Positions 37,346 through 45,540 of a stretch of 64,000 bases of DNA are shown here, piece by piece. A model generated the notes under the pieces. The model was not told the DNA's origin. It searched no databases and worked only from the letters and a program-made list of their open reading frames with translations. A program made the position numbers and the translations under genes. Position 1 is the stretch's first letter; each line of letters begins with the position of its first letter. Source of the stretch: Falsibacillus albus (GTDB taxonomy: Bacteria; Bacillota; Bacilli; Bacillales; DSM-25281); assembly GCF_003668575.1 (NCBI RefSeq), contig NZ_RCVZ01000004.1:124001-188000 (forward strand), given 5' to 3'.

Positions 37346-37554
37346 AGAATACACACTCCTTTTATTCACTGGCTGAAAGGTAATTAAACACAACAATCTG
37401 TGAGAAAAAAGCCTTATAATTTTATCACTTTCTAATATTAATCTTTTTCCTGCATGCATGTCTATAGAAAAATGGCACTCTAGCTTTTTGCATAAAATTA
37501 ATCTTTTTCCTTGTGCATTGCCTATCGATCAGTGTTTAATGACCAAAAACTTAA

Positions 37555-37588
37555 AAGGTGCATCAGACTGATGTCTGCTGCACCTCAT
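37555..37588 (-). terminator. Terminator of the methyltransferase gene
   Basis: GAGGTGCAGCAGACATCAG pairing with CTGATGCACCTTT, stem about 14 bp with mismatches, T-rich tail on the minus strand. Confidence 0.7.
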
Positions 37589-37598
37589 TGCCTTCATT

Positions 37599-38219
37599 CT
37601 ATTTCTTGTATGAATTGGATAAAAGCAGTGCTTGGTAGTCCGGCTGCCCTTCTCCCATCTCCAACACTCGAAAATCTTCTACTTTAAAAAATGCAGAGAC
37701 TGCCATCTGGATATCTTTATGTCGGTAAAAGGAAAAGAAACGCTTCGGTTCATAGGTGTCATCTTCCCAAATCCCTTCACTTTCAGCCCCACCGTATACC
37801 CCCATATAAAACAATCCGCCAGGCTTTAGTACAGATTGAATATTTTTAAGGGTTATCGGCAATTCTGCCTTCGGGATGTGCAGGAGTGAGTTCATTGACC
37901 AAACAAGATCAAAATGTGACGACGGGAATTCCAGATCGGAAAAATCCATTTCGATTGCATTCAATCCTTTTTGTTTACAAGTTTCAATCATTGATGTCGA
38001 TAAATCGATGCATGTGACCTCAAACCCATTATTCTTAAAGTAATCGGCCTGATGCCCTGGTCCGGAGCCTAAATCAAGCAGTGTAAGAGTTCCTTTAGGT
38101 GGTGTTTTTTCAATAAATTTGTTCATTTCGTTGATTTTCCAGGATTGAAGATGCTGTTCATTTCTTTCCAATGTTTTTTGGTCATAGCTTTTCTTTAAAA
38201 TCGTCTTAAATTGGTCCAT
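37599..38219 (-). CDS. Class I SAM-dependent methyltransferase
   Basis: 206 residues with a methyltransferase-11/25 fold: motif I LLDLGSGPGHQADYF (about 44-58), acidic loop CIDLS, DLVWSMNSLLHIPK (motif IV/post-II) and LKPGGLFYMGVYG. Transfers a methyl group from S-adenosylmethionine; acceptor unknown. ATG with GGGGAAGA upstream. Sits next to the PepSY/two-component block but no shared operon is evident: 52 bases separate it from the PepSY gene on the same strand. Confidence 0.85.
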   Translation of the reverse strand: MDQFKTILKKSYDQKTLERNEQHLQSWKINEMNKFIEKTPPKGTLTLLDLGSGPGHQADYFKNNGFEVTCIDLSTSMIETCKQKGLNAIEMDFSDLEFPSSHFDLVWSMNSLLHIPKAELPITLKNIQSVLKPGGLFYMGVYGGAESEGIWEDDTYEPKRFFSFYRHKDIQMAVSAFFKVEDFRVLEMGEGQPDYQALLLSNSYKK

Positions 38220-38271
38220 AAAATCTTCCCCAACTTTTTAGAATTAATATTTATATTACCATAATATTCTA

Positions 38272-38730
38272 TCAAGTTGTTATTTCTTTTGGTTCATCAG
38301 GCAATCGGTCTTTTCTATTTTTATTTTTTCTTCTTGTCCAAAATATCTGGCCTGATATCCATAATCCAGTTCCAGTCATGAGGAGCATGCCGATGGAGGC
38401 AATTAAGCCGATAATGCCGGTATGAAGGGATCGGACCGTCCCTTGAAGGGATGAACCGCCACGGTTGCCGTTGAATCCTTGGAACCTGGCGTTTCCACGA
38501 GGGCCATCATCAAAGGTTTGACCCCCTTGTGAGAATATATTTGCGGAACCGGATCCGTCGGTGCTTCCCAGCTGAAAATTCGGTCTTTGAAAGCCTGCTG
38601 CCCCTTGCATTCTTGGTCCATGGTCTTCCCCATTGAAATACATGACAATCCCGGTCAATGATTCAATGAATAAAAACAAGGAGGCAATGATTCCGATCCA
38701 AAAATGGATTTTACGTACATTTTTCTTCAT
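38272..38730 (-). CDS. PepSY-associated membrane protein with glycine-rich loop
   Basis: 152 residues: two membrane helices (about 9-30 and 105-128) around an extracytoplasmic loop. The first helix region KIHFWIGIIASLFLFIESLTG is the PepSY-associated TM signature. The loop is unusually rich in Gly, Asn and Gln (GSGSANIFSQGG, FNGNRGG). Downstream of the kinase gene, but with its own promoter: box and CATAAT at 38776-38808 match those of the exporter operon. Role unknown; perhaps senses or buffers the same stress. Confidence 0.75.
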   Translation of the reverse strand: MKKNVRKIHFWIGIIASLFLFIESLTGIVMYFNGEDHGPRMQGAAGFQRPNFQLGSTDGSGSANIFSQGGQTFDDGPRGNARFQGFNGNRGGSSLQGTVRSLHTGIIGLIASIGMLLMTGTGLWISGQIFWTRRKNKNRKDRLPDEPKEITT

Positions 38731-38775
38731 AAGTGCTCATCCTTTTGATTGATTTTCCTTTTTGAGGATAAGCCT

Positions 38776-38808
38776 ATTATGTTGGTTTAACCTTAATTTT
38801 TACTTAAG
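38776..38808 (-). promoter_or_regulatory. Response-regulator-type box and -10 element of the PepSY gene (site B)
   Basis: Minus strand CTTAAGTAAAAATTAAGG (38791-38808), an 11-bp-phased TTAAG direct repeat, then 9 bases and CATAAT (38776-38781). Matches site A upstream of the exporter operon in 16 of 18 positions and in spacing. Confidence 0.7.
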
Positions 38809-38813
38809 ATGCC

Positions 38814-40031
38814 TCATTTTTGGTGTTTCGGAAAGGTGACAATAAAAGTAGAACCTTCACCAAGTTCGCTTGCAACCTTTACTTTTCCATGATGTTTTTC
38901 AATGATCCACTTTGCAATCGATAAACCGAGGCCAGCTCCTTCATTTGAAGAACGGGAAGCATCTGTTTGATAAAAACGATCAAAAATTTTCGGGAGATCC
39001 TCCTCGTTCATACCTACTCCGTTATCTTTGACCTCAATGGTTATCGAAGTTTGAGATGAGTAGCAGGTCAAAAGAATTTTTCCTTTCTCATCTGTATATT
39101 TTAATGCATTATCCAAAAAAATGACGATCATTTGATGGATTCGTTCCTTATCCCCTTTGAACGTCACAGGCTCCCTTTCGACTCGGATCAACTTCCCTTC
39201 AAATGAAGCTACATCTTCAAATTGAGCGGCAATCGAGGCCAATAGTTCATCCATCCGAAACTCTTCCTTTTTGACTTCCGCTTGATCAGAATCCGATCTT
39301 GCCAACGTCAGTAAATGGGAAACGAGCTTCGTCAGGCGTCTCGTCTCATTGGATATTCCTGAAATATCCAATGCCTTCTCTTCTATGGTTGCATCCGGTT
39401 CACGAAATAATAGATCGGTTTTGCTTTGGATGACGGTCAATGGTGTCCTGAGTTCGTGGGAGGCATCGGTGACAAACTGCTGTTGTTTTTCCCATGATCT
39501 CTTTATAGGGATCAATGCCCTTTCTGCAAGGAAATATCCAGCTGCAACAGCTAAAACACTGCTTACAGTGCAGCCGATGATCATCATCCATAATAGTCGG
39601 TTCAACATTTCTTTTTCAGATGTAGTGATCCGTATGACCTGTACCGTTATTTTCCCCACATTCGTGTCGACTACATTGGCGATGGACCGAAAATAAAAAT
39701 GTTCGAGTTTTATATCTTCCAGCTCACCCATTTTTTTTGGTTTCAAGTCCTCTTTGTTCTGCTCATATATTGGGTTGAGAGCTTCCGGCTGAATGAGTTT
39801 TCCTTTTTCATCCCATAAAATGATCGAAGTTCTCGGATCCCTGAAATGGAAATCCCGCGGGCTGAGCGCTCCGCTGATGATTTTTTGATTGGTATCCATA
39901 AGTTCGCGATTTACATCCTTAAAAAGATTTTCATATGCATAAGAATAAATGATGAATCCCAAAATGCTGATCAGCACGATAAAAATAAAAGAATTAAGTA
40001 TTGTCAATCGTATCCTTGTTTTTTGAAACAT
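38814..40031 (-). CDS. Membrane sensor histidine kinase
   Basis: 405 residues: membrane helix 1 (about 12-32), an extracytoplasmic sensor region (about 35-150), helix 2 (about 148-170), a short HAMP-like linker, HisKA with ASHELRTPLTVIQ (histidine near 202) and HATPase_c with N box (FLDNALKYT), DNGVG, FDRFYQTD and GAGLGLSIAKWI. OmpR-type partner is the upstream neighbour gene (stop at 40041, 9 bases away), so the two are co-transcribed. The sensed signal is unknown; linkage to the exporter suggests a membrane or peptide stress. Confidence 0.9.
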   Translation of the reverse strand: MFQKTRIRLTILNSFIFIVLISILGFIIYSYAYENLFKDVNRELMDTNQKIISGALSPRDFHFRDPRTSIILWDEKGKLIQPEALNPIYEQNKEDLKPKKMGELEDIKLEHFYFRSIANVVDTNVGKITVQVIRITTSEKEMLNRLLWMMIIGCTVSSVLAVAAGYFLAERALIPIKRSWEKQQQFVTDASHELRTPLTVIQSKTDLLFREPDATIEEKALDISGISNETRRLTKLVSHLLTLARSDSDQAEVKKEEFRMDELLASIAAQFEDVASFEGKLIRVEREPVTFKGDKERIHQMIVIFLDNALKYTDEKGKILLTCYSSQTSITIEVKDNGVGMNEEDLPKIFDRFYQTDASRSSNEGAGLGLSIAKWIIEKHHGKVKVASELGEGSTFIVTFPKHQK

Positions 40032-40040
40032 CCATTTTCC

Positions 40041-40712
40041 CTACTTCTCTTTTAGGATATAGCCTACTCCCCTGACAGTTTTAATATCGGTATGGTATCC
40101 GAACGGTTCCAGCTTCTTTCGCAAATGATGCATGAAGACTTCGACGATCGCAATCGTTGTATCCGAATCGAATCCCCACACTCGGTCGTAGATTTGTTCA
40201 CGCGTCAATATCGACCCTTGATTTTGAATAATATATTCCAACAATTCGTATTGCTTCAAAGTGAGTCTAACAGGGTTTCCATTTATCAGGATTTCCTTCT
40301 CTCTTCCACCAAGTTCGATGCCCCTATATTTTATGGTCAGATCAGTGGTCAGGCTGCCGCTCCTCCGAAGCAGTGCCCTGACTCGGGCGATAAGCTCGGG
40401 TGCTTGAAATGGTTTAACCAAGTAATCATCTCCACCATAATTCAGTCCCATTACTCGGTCTTCGAGGGAATCTCTGGCTGTTAAAAATAATACTGGGGTC
40501 TTGACACCTTCCTTCCGAATCATCTGAATGATCTCAAAACCATCCATTTCCGGAAGCATGACATCCAGCACAATGGCATCGAAAATATTCTGGGCAGCCA
40601 GATAATATCCATCCTCGCCAGTCGATGCGGATTCTACATCAAATTCTTCTGATAAAATGTCAACGATCGTTTGCAGCAGCGGCAAATGATCTTCTACCAC
40701 TAAAATCTTCAT
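40041..40712 (-). CDS. OmpR-family response regulator
   Basis: 223 residues. Receiver domain (1-115) with the acidic pair ED (residues 7-8), phospho-acceptor aspartate in AIVLDVMLPEMDG (about 51), T in LFLTARDS and K in YLVKPFQ; winged-helix DNA-binding domain (about 125-222) with TREQIYDRVWGF and VEVFMHHLRKKL. ATG at 40710-40712 with AGAGGTGA upstream. Lies between the exporter and its kinase, and probably binds the TTAAG direct repeats at 38791 and 43736. Confidence 0.92.
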   Translation of the reverse strand: MKILVVEDHLPLLQTIVDILSEEFDVESASTGEDGYYLAAQNIFDAIVLDVMLPEMDGFEIIQMIRKEGVKTPVLFLTARDSLEDRVMGLNYGGDDYLVKPFQAPELIARVRALLRRSGSLTTDLTIKYRGIELGGREKEILINGNPVRLTLKQYELLEYIIQNQGSILTREQIYDRVWGFDSDTTIAIVEVFMHHLRKKLEPFGYHTDIKTVRGVGYILKEK

Positions 40713-40790
40713 GATTTCACCTCTAATATAAAGATACAACAAAATGAAGCGGCTGCAATATGCAATCGCTCCATTTTGTTCGGAATCTTG

Positions 40791-41960
40791 TTATTCATAG
40801 CGCAGGGCTTGAATAGGATGAAGCTTGGATGCTTTATTTGCCGGGAAGACACCGAAAACGACCCCAACAAATAATGAGAATAAAAAGGCGTTCACCATGA
40901 CATTTGGTGAAAAGGAAACAGACATGTTAAAGGATGTCGATGCGATCTGACTCCCTCCGATGCCGATTAAGACCCCTATCAATCCGCCAAGGGAACTGAT
41001 AACGACGGCTTCGACCAAAAATTGGAGCAGGATTGCACTTCGTTTCGCTCCGATCGCTTTGCATATCCCGATTTCCTTCGTCCTTTCGGAAACAGAGACA
41101 AGCATAATATTCATGATTCCGATTCCTCCGACCAGCAAAGAAATACCTGCAATTCCACCAAGCATCATCGTCATCGTATTCGTCACAGAACTCATCGTGT
41201 CCATTAAATCCTGTTGATTGACGACACTATAGTTGTCCGATTGATTCGGAAACATGCTGGCAAGCTTCCTCTCTATTAGGTTCATTAAGAAGTTCATTTG
41301 ATGTTCATCTGAACCTTGGATATATAAGGTTTGAATCGTTGTCGTCTTTAATACTCTTTGGGCTGTACTTAACGGCATGATGACTGTATCATCCCCGCTT
41401 TGACCAAGTGATTGGCCTTTAGATTGAAGGACTCCTACGACCTGGTAGGAAGTTCCATTCACTTGAACGGCCTGCCCAATTGGATTTGAGAATCCAAAAA
41501 GCGTTTCAGCAGTTGTCGAACCTAGGACCACCACCTTTTGACGGTATTCAAGGTCAAGGTCGGACAAAAACCTTCCTCTGCTCACTTTCGTATCGCGCAC
41601 TTCCTGGTATGCAGCATTCGTTCCGGTCAAACTTACCTGTGATGAGTTTCTCCCGTATTTCAACGTCACACGGCCAGAAACAGAAGGTGAAATATTTTTG
41701 ATCCCATTCAATTTTTTGATTTCTTCAACCTTTCCATTATCCAATTTTACTTCGTCTGTACCAAATACATTTACCGTCAAGAGGTTCGTACCAAGCTGAT
41801 TGATTTGACTGGTAACAGACTTAGTCGATCCTTGTCCGATGGATATTAAGATAATGACTGAGGAAACGCCGATGATGATCCCGAGCATAGTCAAGAATGC
41901 TCTTAATTTATTGCTTCTAATACTGCGCAATGCCATTTTGATTGATTGCATCAACCCCAA
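40791..41960 (-). CDS. MacB/YknZ-type ABC transporter permease
   Basis: 389 residues with the FtsX/MacB plan: one N-terminal helix (LRAFLTMLGIIIGVSSVII), a large extracytoplasmic domain (about 55-270, MacB_PCD) and three C-terminal helices. Works with the ATPase and adaptor encoded just upstream in a tripartite efflux or peptide-stress pump; closest known set is B. subtilis YknXYZ. TTG at 41958-41960 chosen by GAGGTGA 5 bases before; it overlaps the ATPase gene by 44 bases. An ATG at 41951 is the alternative. Confidence 0.87.
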   Translation of the reverse strand: MGLMQSIKMALRSIRSNKLRAFLTMLGIIIGVSSVIILISIGQGSTKSVTSQINQLGTNLLTVNVFGTDEVKLDNGKVEEIKKLNGIKNISPSVSGRVTLKYGRNSSQVSLTGTNAAYQEVRDTKVSRGRFLSDLDLEYRQKVVVLGSTTAETLFGFSNPIGQAVQVNGTSYQVVGVLQSKGQSLGQSGDDTVIMPLSTAQRVLKTTTIQTLYIQGSDEHQMNFLMNLIERKLASMFPNQSDNYSVVNQQDLMDTMSSVTNTMTMMLGGIAGISLLVGGIGIMNIMLVSVSERTKEIGICKAIGAKRSAILLQFLVEAVVISSLGGLIGVLIGIGGSQIASTSFNMSVSFSPNVMVNAFLFSLFVGVVFGVFPANKASKLHPIQALRYE

Positions 41961-42648
41961 GTGTCTCACCTCTTTTCTCGTATAGCTGGCCATCTTTGAT
42001 ATGAACGACCCTTGAGGCTTCCTTGGCCATTTCATTATCATGTGTGATTAAGATGATCGTATGTCTTTGTCTATGCAATTGTTTCATAAGGGACAAAATT
42101 TCTTCACTCGTCTTACTGTCTAGTGCTCCAGTGGGTTCATCTGCTAGTAAGATCGGTGGATTTCCTACTAAGGCTCTGGCAATGGCAACCCTCTGCTGCT
42201 GACCGCCGGATAATTGATTCGGAAGATGGTGGGATCGATCAAGAAGTCCGACTTTTTTCAATGATTGAAGAGCCATCTCCTTTCTCAGCTTAGTGGGGAT
42301 CCCTCTATATGTTAGGGGTAATTCCACATTTTCAACAGCCGTCAGTTTGCCTAAAAGATTAAAGTTTTGAAAAATAAACCCTATTTTTTCATTCCTGATT
42401 TGAGCCAATTGGGAATCATTCATCTTCTTGACCTCGCCGCCATCTAACAAGTAGCTTCCGGTATCTGGCCGATCTAGGCACCCGATCATATTCATGAAGG
42501 TGGATTTTCCCGATCCGGATGGACCCACAACGGCGACAAAATCTCCTTGCTGCACAGATAAGGAAACATCCTGCAGTGCATGAACGATTTCACCGCCAAG
42601 AGAATACGATTTATTCATATTTTTGATTTGGATAATTTCATTACTCAA
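41917..42648 (-). CDS. MacB/YknY-type ABC transporter ATP-binding protein
   Basis: 243 residues. Walker A GPSGSGKST (about 40), Q-loop, signature LSGGQQQRVAIARAL, Walker B ILLADEPTGALD and H-loop LITHD identify the LolD/MacB ATPase group that powers export or lipoprotein-type transport. TTG start two bases after the adaptor stop, with GGAAGGAG at good distance, so adaptor and ATPase are translationally linked. The C-terminus has an extra 15 or so residues after the usual end. Confidence 0.9.
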   Translation of the reverse strand: MSNEIIQIKNMNKSYSLGGEIVHALQDVSLSVQQGDFVAVVGPSGSGKSTFMNMIGCLDRPDTGSYLLDGGEVKKMNDSQLAQIRNEKIGFIFQNFNLLGKLTAVENVELPLTYRGIPTKLRKEMALQSLKKVGLLDRSHHLPNQLSGGQQQRVAIARALVGNPPILLADEPTGALDSKTSEEILSLMKQLHRQRHTIILITHDNEMAKEASRVVHIKDGQLYEKRGETLGVDAINQNGIAQY

Positions 42649-43620
42649 TCAGTTTCCTCTCCTTCCGCCGCTATAGCCGCCAGAAGAACCTCTCATCCTG
42701 TTCATTCCACCCATTCCGGACATTCCGCCATTCATGAATCCGCCTTGGCCCATTCTTCGATTTTCTGAGTTGGAAGAAGCTCCAGATGCTATTGAAGGCA
42801 ATTGTACTACTTGACCGGCGTTTAATCCTTCAGTAATCTCTACATAGCGATCATTATGAATCCCTGTCTTGACCAATTGCTGCTTAGCAGCAGGCTGTGA
42901 TTCCGAATCAGATGAATTATCAGTCAACAGCACAAATTTTTCATTGTTTGATGTATAAACAGCTTCTATCGGTACATAAATGGCTTTATCTTTATGATTA
43001 ATTAAAATGTGTGCTTCAGTAGACATACCCACAAGTAAGTTTTTGGGATCATCGATATGTACAGTTACGTCAAACGTTGAAACACCATTTTCAGAATTTC
43101 CTTCCTTTGCAATCTTTGATACTTTACCTGTAAAAGAAGTACCTGGGAATGCATTTGCCGTCAGTTTGACAGATTGTCCAACTTTGATGCTCGGAATGTC
43201 CAGTTCATCAACGCCGATTACGGTTTGGAGGTTTTTATAATTCGTAAGATGTGCCAGTACCTTTCCATCTTGGACTCGTTCATCGTTGACTGCTGTGAGT
43301 GATGTAATGGTGCCGTCTGCAGGGGCAGTAATTGGATCGCTTCCGTCTGTAAATGAAACAAGCTCATCCCCTGACTTTACAACGTCTCCTTCTTTTACTA
43401 GGACTTCATCAATCTGTTTATAGTCTGTTGCCGTAATATCTGTACTCGTCACCGGTTCAACTGTGCCAGAACCAGTTACATTTACGTCCAGACTGCCGCT
43501 TTGAGCCGTTGCGACAAGGTTTTGTGCTTTTATCGGTTCAGGTTGACTTTTTTTATAAATATATAATCCTCCACCCCCGATCACTACGATTGCTATGACC
43601 GTCCATATCCATTTTTTCAA
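42649..43620 (-). CDS. HlyD/MacA/YknX-type membrane-fusion protein
   Basis: 323 residues: N-terminal signal anchor (about 4-22, WIWTVIAIVVIGGGGLYIY), biotinyl-lipoyl-like hairpin domain (EVLVKEGDVVKSGDELVSF) and beta-barrel. It lacks the long coiled-coil hairpin of Gram-negative MacA. The C-terminus is unusual: about 35 residues almost only Gly, Met, Ser, Arg and Asn (RMGQGGFMNGGMSGMGG). TTG start with AAGGAGG upstream. First gene of the exporter operon, behind the response-regulator box at 43736. Confidence 0.85.
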   Translation of the reverse strand: MKKWIWTVIAIVVIGGGGLYIYKKSQPEPIKAQNLVATAQSGSLDVNVTGSGTVEPVTSTDITATDYKQIDEVLVKEGDVVKSGDELVSFTDGSDPITAPADGTITSLTAVNDERVQDGKVLAHLTNYKNLQTVIGVDELDIPSIKVGQSVKLTANAFPGTSFTGKVSKIAKEGNSENGVSTFDVTVHIDDPKNLLVGMSTEAHILINHKDKAIYVPIEAVYTSNNEKFVLLTDNSSDSESQPAAKQQLVKTGIHNDRYVEITEGLNAGQVVQLPSIASGASSNSENRRMGQGGFMNGGMSGMGGMNRMRGSSGGYSGGRRGN

Positions 43621-43720
43621 GTAAATGCGCCTCCTTAGAAATCTTCCTTTTCACTTTAATTGGGCGCCCCGAAGCGGAGTTCCGCTCCAGTGGCACCGTA
43701 TATAAAAAGGGGATGAGCTT

Positions 43721-43753
43721 ATTATGTAAGGAGGACCTTAACTTTTCCTTAAG
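43721..43753 (-). promoter_or_regulatory. Response-regulator-type box and -10 element of the exporter operon (site A)
   Basis: Minus strand CTTAAGGAAAAGTTAAGG (43736-43753), then 9 bases and CATAAT (43721-43726). No -35 consensus; the box occupies that place, as for activated promoters. The rest of the 316-base gap (43621-43936) holds a GC-rich GAGCGGAACTCCGCTTC palindrome and the terminator below. Confidence 0.7.
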
Positions 43754-43904
43754 AAAAATAAAAGGTTGTTTGAAGGAAAAAAACTGATGTCTACGAAAAG
43801 GGTGTAGAAATCAGCGGACATTGATTATTTGACTTAATTCAACAAAACACCAGAGCTAAGGCGCCTCTTTATTAAAACCAAAATAAAATAGTATTCAGAC
43901 AGCT

Positions 43905-43936
43905 CAAAAACACCGTATGCCACAGCATACGGTGTT
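43905..43936 (-). terminator. Terminator of the B12 salvage operon
   Basis: AAACACCGTATGCTG/CAGCATACGGTGTTT-type perfect stem with TTTTT after it on the minus strand, immediately behind the hydrolase stop codon. Confidence 0.88.
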
Positions 43937-44806
43937 TTAGTCATTTGCGTCCGTAAAGACAACGGTTCTTATCCATTTAAAGATCTCTTCAGCGACTAAT
44001 TCAGGGTGGTTCCAGTTTGGATTATGCTTTGTATTTGAAATGCTTAAGACGCTCAGATTTGTGATGCTTTTTTTAATATTTTCAATGGCGTCTTCCCGTG
44101 AGGTATCAATGAAGGGTATTGTAGCATGGATCAGCAACACTGGGCATTGGACAAAACGATGAACGCTGGAACACAACTCAAAGTAAAAAGCTTTTATGAT
44201 TGAAAGTAAGGTGAATTCTTCAGATATTAACATAAATTTTCCTTGTTGATACTTAAAGGAAGATGCTATCGTAGCGTTCAATGCTTCATCCCATTTCTTT
44301 GTTGTGTAATCTTGATACACGCTGATGACTTCATTCCAATTATCATAAATGTTGTTTTTCAAATATTCCTTCCATGCATTCAGCGACTGATGTTTCGTCA
44401 AAGAGGCGTAATCTGGAAAAACATATCCTCCATCCAAAAGTACGACTCCTAATACTCTTTCTTGAAAATTTTTTGCAATATGCAAGCAAAGGTCACCTCC
44501 CCAGGAGTGACCAACAAGGATAAATGTAGATTTTGATAATTTTGCTATGATACGGAATATATTTTTTGATAATTCAGTGAAATGGTACTTCTCTTCATTC
44601 AAGTAAGGCGGTGTTCTTCCATGTCCTGGACTGTCCAAGAGGATGAAATGAAATTGTTCTTTTAATTCTTCTAAGAGGCTTGAGTATGCAAGCGCATCTG
44701 CTGTCATTCCATGATGCAACACCATAAGAGGTTTGTTGGAATCCCCTCCACAATAACCGTGGTATTCATGGCCGTCGCCCTTCAACATAAATGGCTGCAT
44801 ATACAT
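43937..44806 (-). CDS. Alpha/beta hydrolase at the end of the B12 salvage operon
   Basis: 289 residues, alpha/beta-hydrolase fold: LVLHHGMTAD oxyanion region, nucleophile elbow VGHSWGGD (serine about 106), and a late histidine in SNTKHNPNW. No signal peptide, so cytoplasmic. Starts 9 bases after cblS and ends at the operon terminator, which places it under the riboswitch. No B12-pathway hydrolase of this type is established; it may process a corrinoid or alpha-ribazole ester, or be unrelated cargo. ATG at 44806 or 44800. Confidence 0.82.
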   Translation of the reverse strand: MYMQPFMLKGDGHEYHGYCGGDSNKPLMVLHHGMTADALAYSSLLEELKEQFHFILLDSPGHGRTPPYLNEEKYHFTELSKNIFRIIAKLSKSTFILVGHSWGGDLCLHIAKNFQERVLGVVLLDGGYVFPDYASLTKHQSLNAWKEYLKNNIYDNWNEVISVYQDYTTKKWDEALNATIASSFKYQQGKFMLISEEFTLLSIIKAFYFELCSSVHRFVQCPVLLIHATIPFIDTSREDAIENIKKSITNLSVLSISNTKHNPNWNHPELVAEEIFKWIRTVVFTDAND

Positions 44807-44815
44807 ATCTCCCCC

Positions 44816-45514
44816 TCAGTTATGATCATTTGCTATATCCACATGATGAAATAAATGCCCTGCCAATTCCTTCAGCTTTTCACCTGAACACTTATCAAAT
44901 GCAACGACTGCGCATGTCGCAGGACCTGCTGATTTGTTAACGTCCAAGGAACATTTCACCTTTTCAGCTGAAAGGGTCGAATTATGGGTGAGCTGTTTTA
45001 ATTTATGAAGGATCCCTTTAGAGCCTACAGGATAAACATCAAAGCGATCGACTATCAATCTTTTGAACAACGAAAGCGGGAGGATATCGATTGGTTTTGT
45101 CAAGACTTCTGATCCGACAAGCGGCATGCCGATTACTGCAAAGTGGTTTGTTGCCAAGTTATTATTATGAATATCGTTTCTCCTTCCCAAAACTGTAAGT
45201 CCCAGACCGGATTGCTTCAATGGGAAGTTGCTTTCACTGCTTCCAGTGATTTGGAGCGGATTTATCCCAAGCTCCCTAGTTCCCATCAATATGCCGTCAC
45301 AATATTCACTCCATGCCTCTTCGCCGGAAAAGTTTTGCATGATCACTGCTTCAGGTACCCCGCCGTCTGCCATGCATTCCATAACCGCAACCCTAAAAGA
45401 ATAATAGGCTGTTATCGTATTGGGGGCATAAACAATATCATCTGATTTAATGCCGACTGCCCCACTGTTATCGCAGGCAATCACTAAGTTTCCAAGGTGA
45501 AGGCTATCTCTCAT
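44816..45514 (-). CDS. cblS: Alpha-ribazole kinase CblS (AIR-synthase-like)
   Basis: 232 residues with the PurM/ThiL-like ATP-binding N-terminal half: ACDNSGAVGIK (magnesium-binding aspartate), RVAVMECMADGGVPEAV and TGSSESNF. In Listeria and Geobacillus such AIR-synthase relatives next to an ECF S-component are CblS, which phosphorylates alpha-ribazole to alpha-ribazole phosphate, bypassing CobT. Here it follows cblT by 26 bases inside the B12 operon, which supports this reading. Start ATG at 45512-45514, spaced 8 bases from AAGGAG. Confidence 0.78.
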   Translation of the reverse strand: MRDSLHLGNLVIACDNSGAVGIKSDDIVYAPNTITAYYSFRVAVMECMADGGVPEAVIMQNFSGEEAWSEYCDGILMGTRELGINPLQITGSSESNFPLKQSGLGLTVLGRRNDIHNNNLATNHFAVIGMPLVGSEVLTKPIDILPLSLFKRLIVDRFDVYPVGSKGILHKLKQLTHNSTLSAEKVKCSLDVNKSAGPATCAVVAFDKCSGEKLKELAGHLFHHVDIANDHN

Positions 45515-45540
45515 TTTCATTACTCCTTAATTGCACTTTT

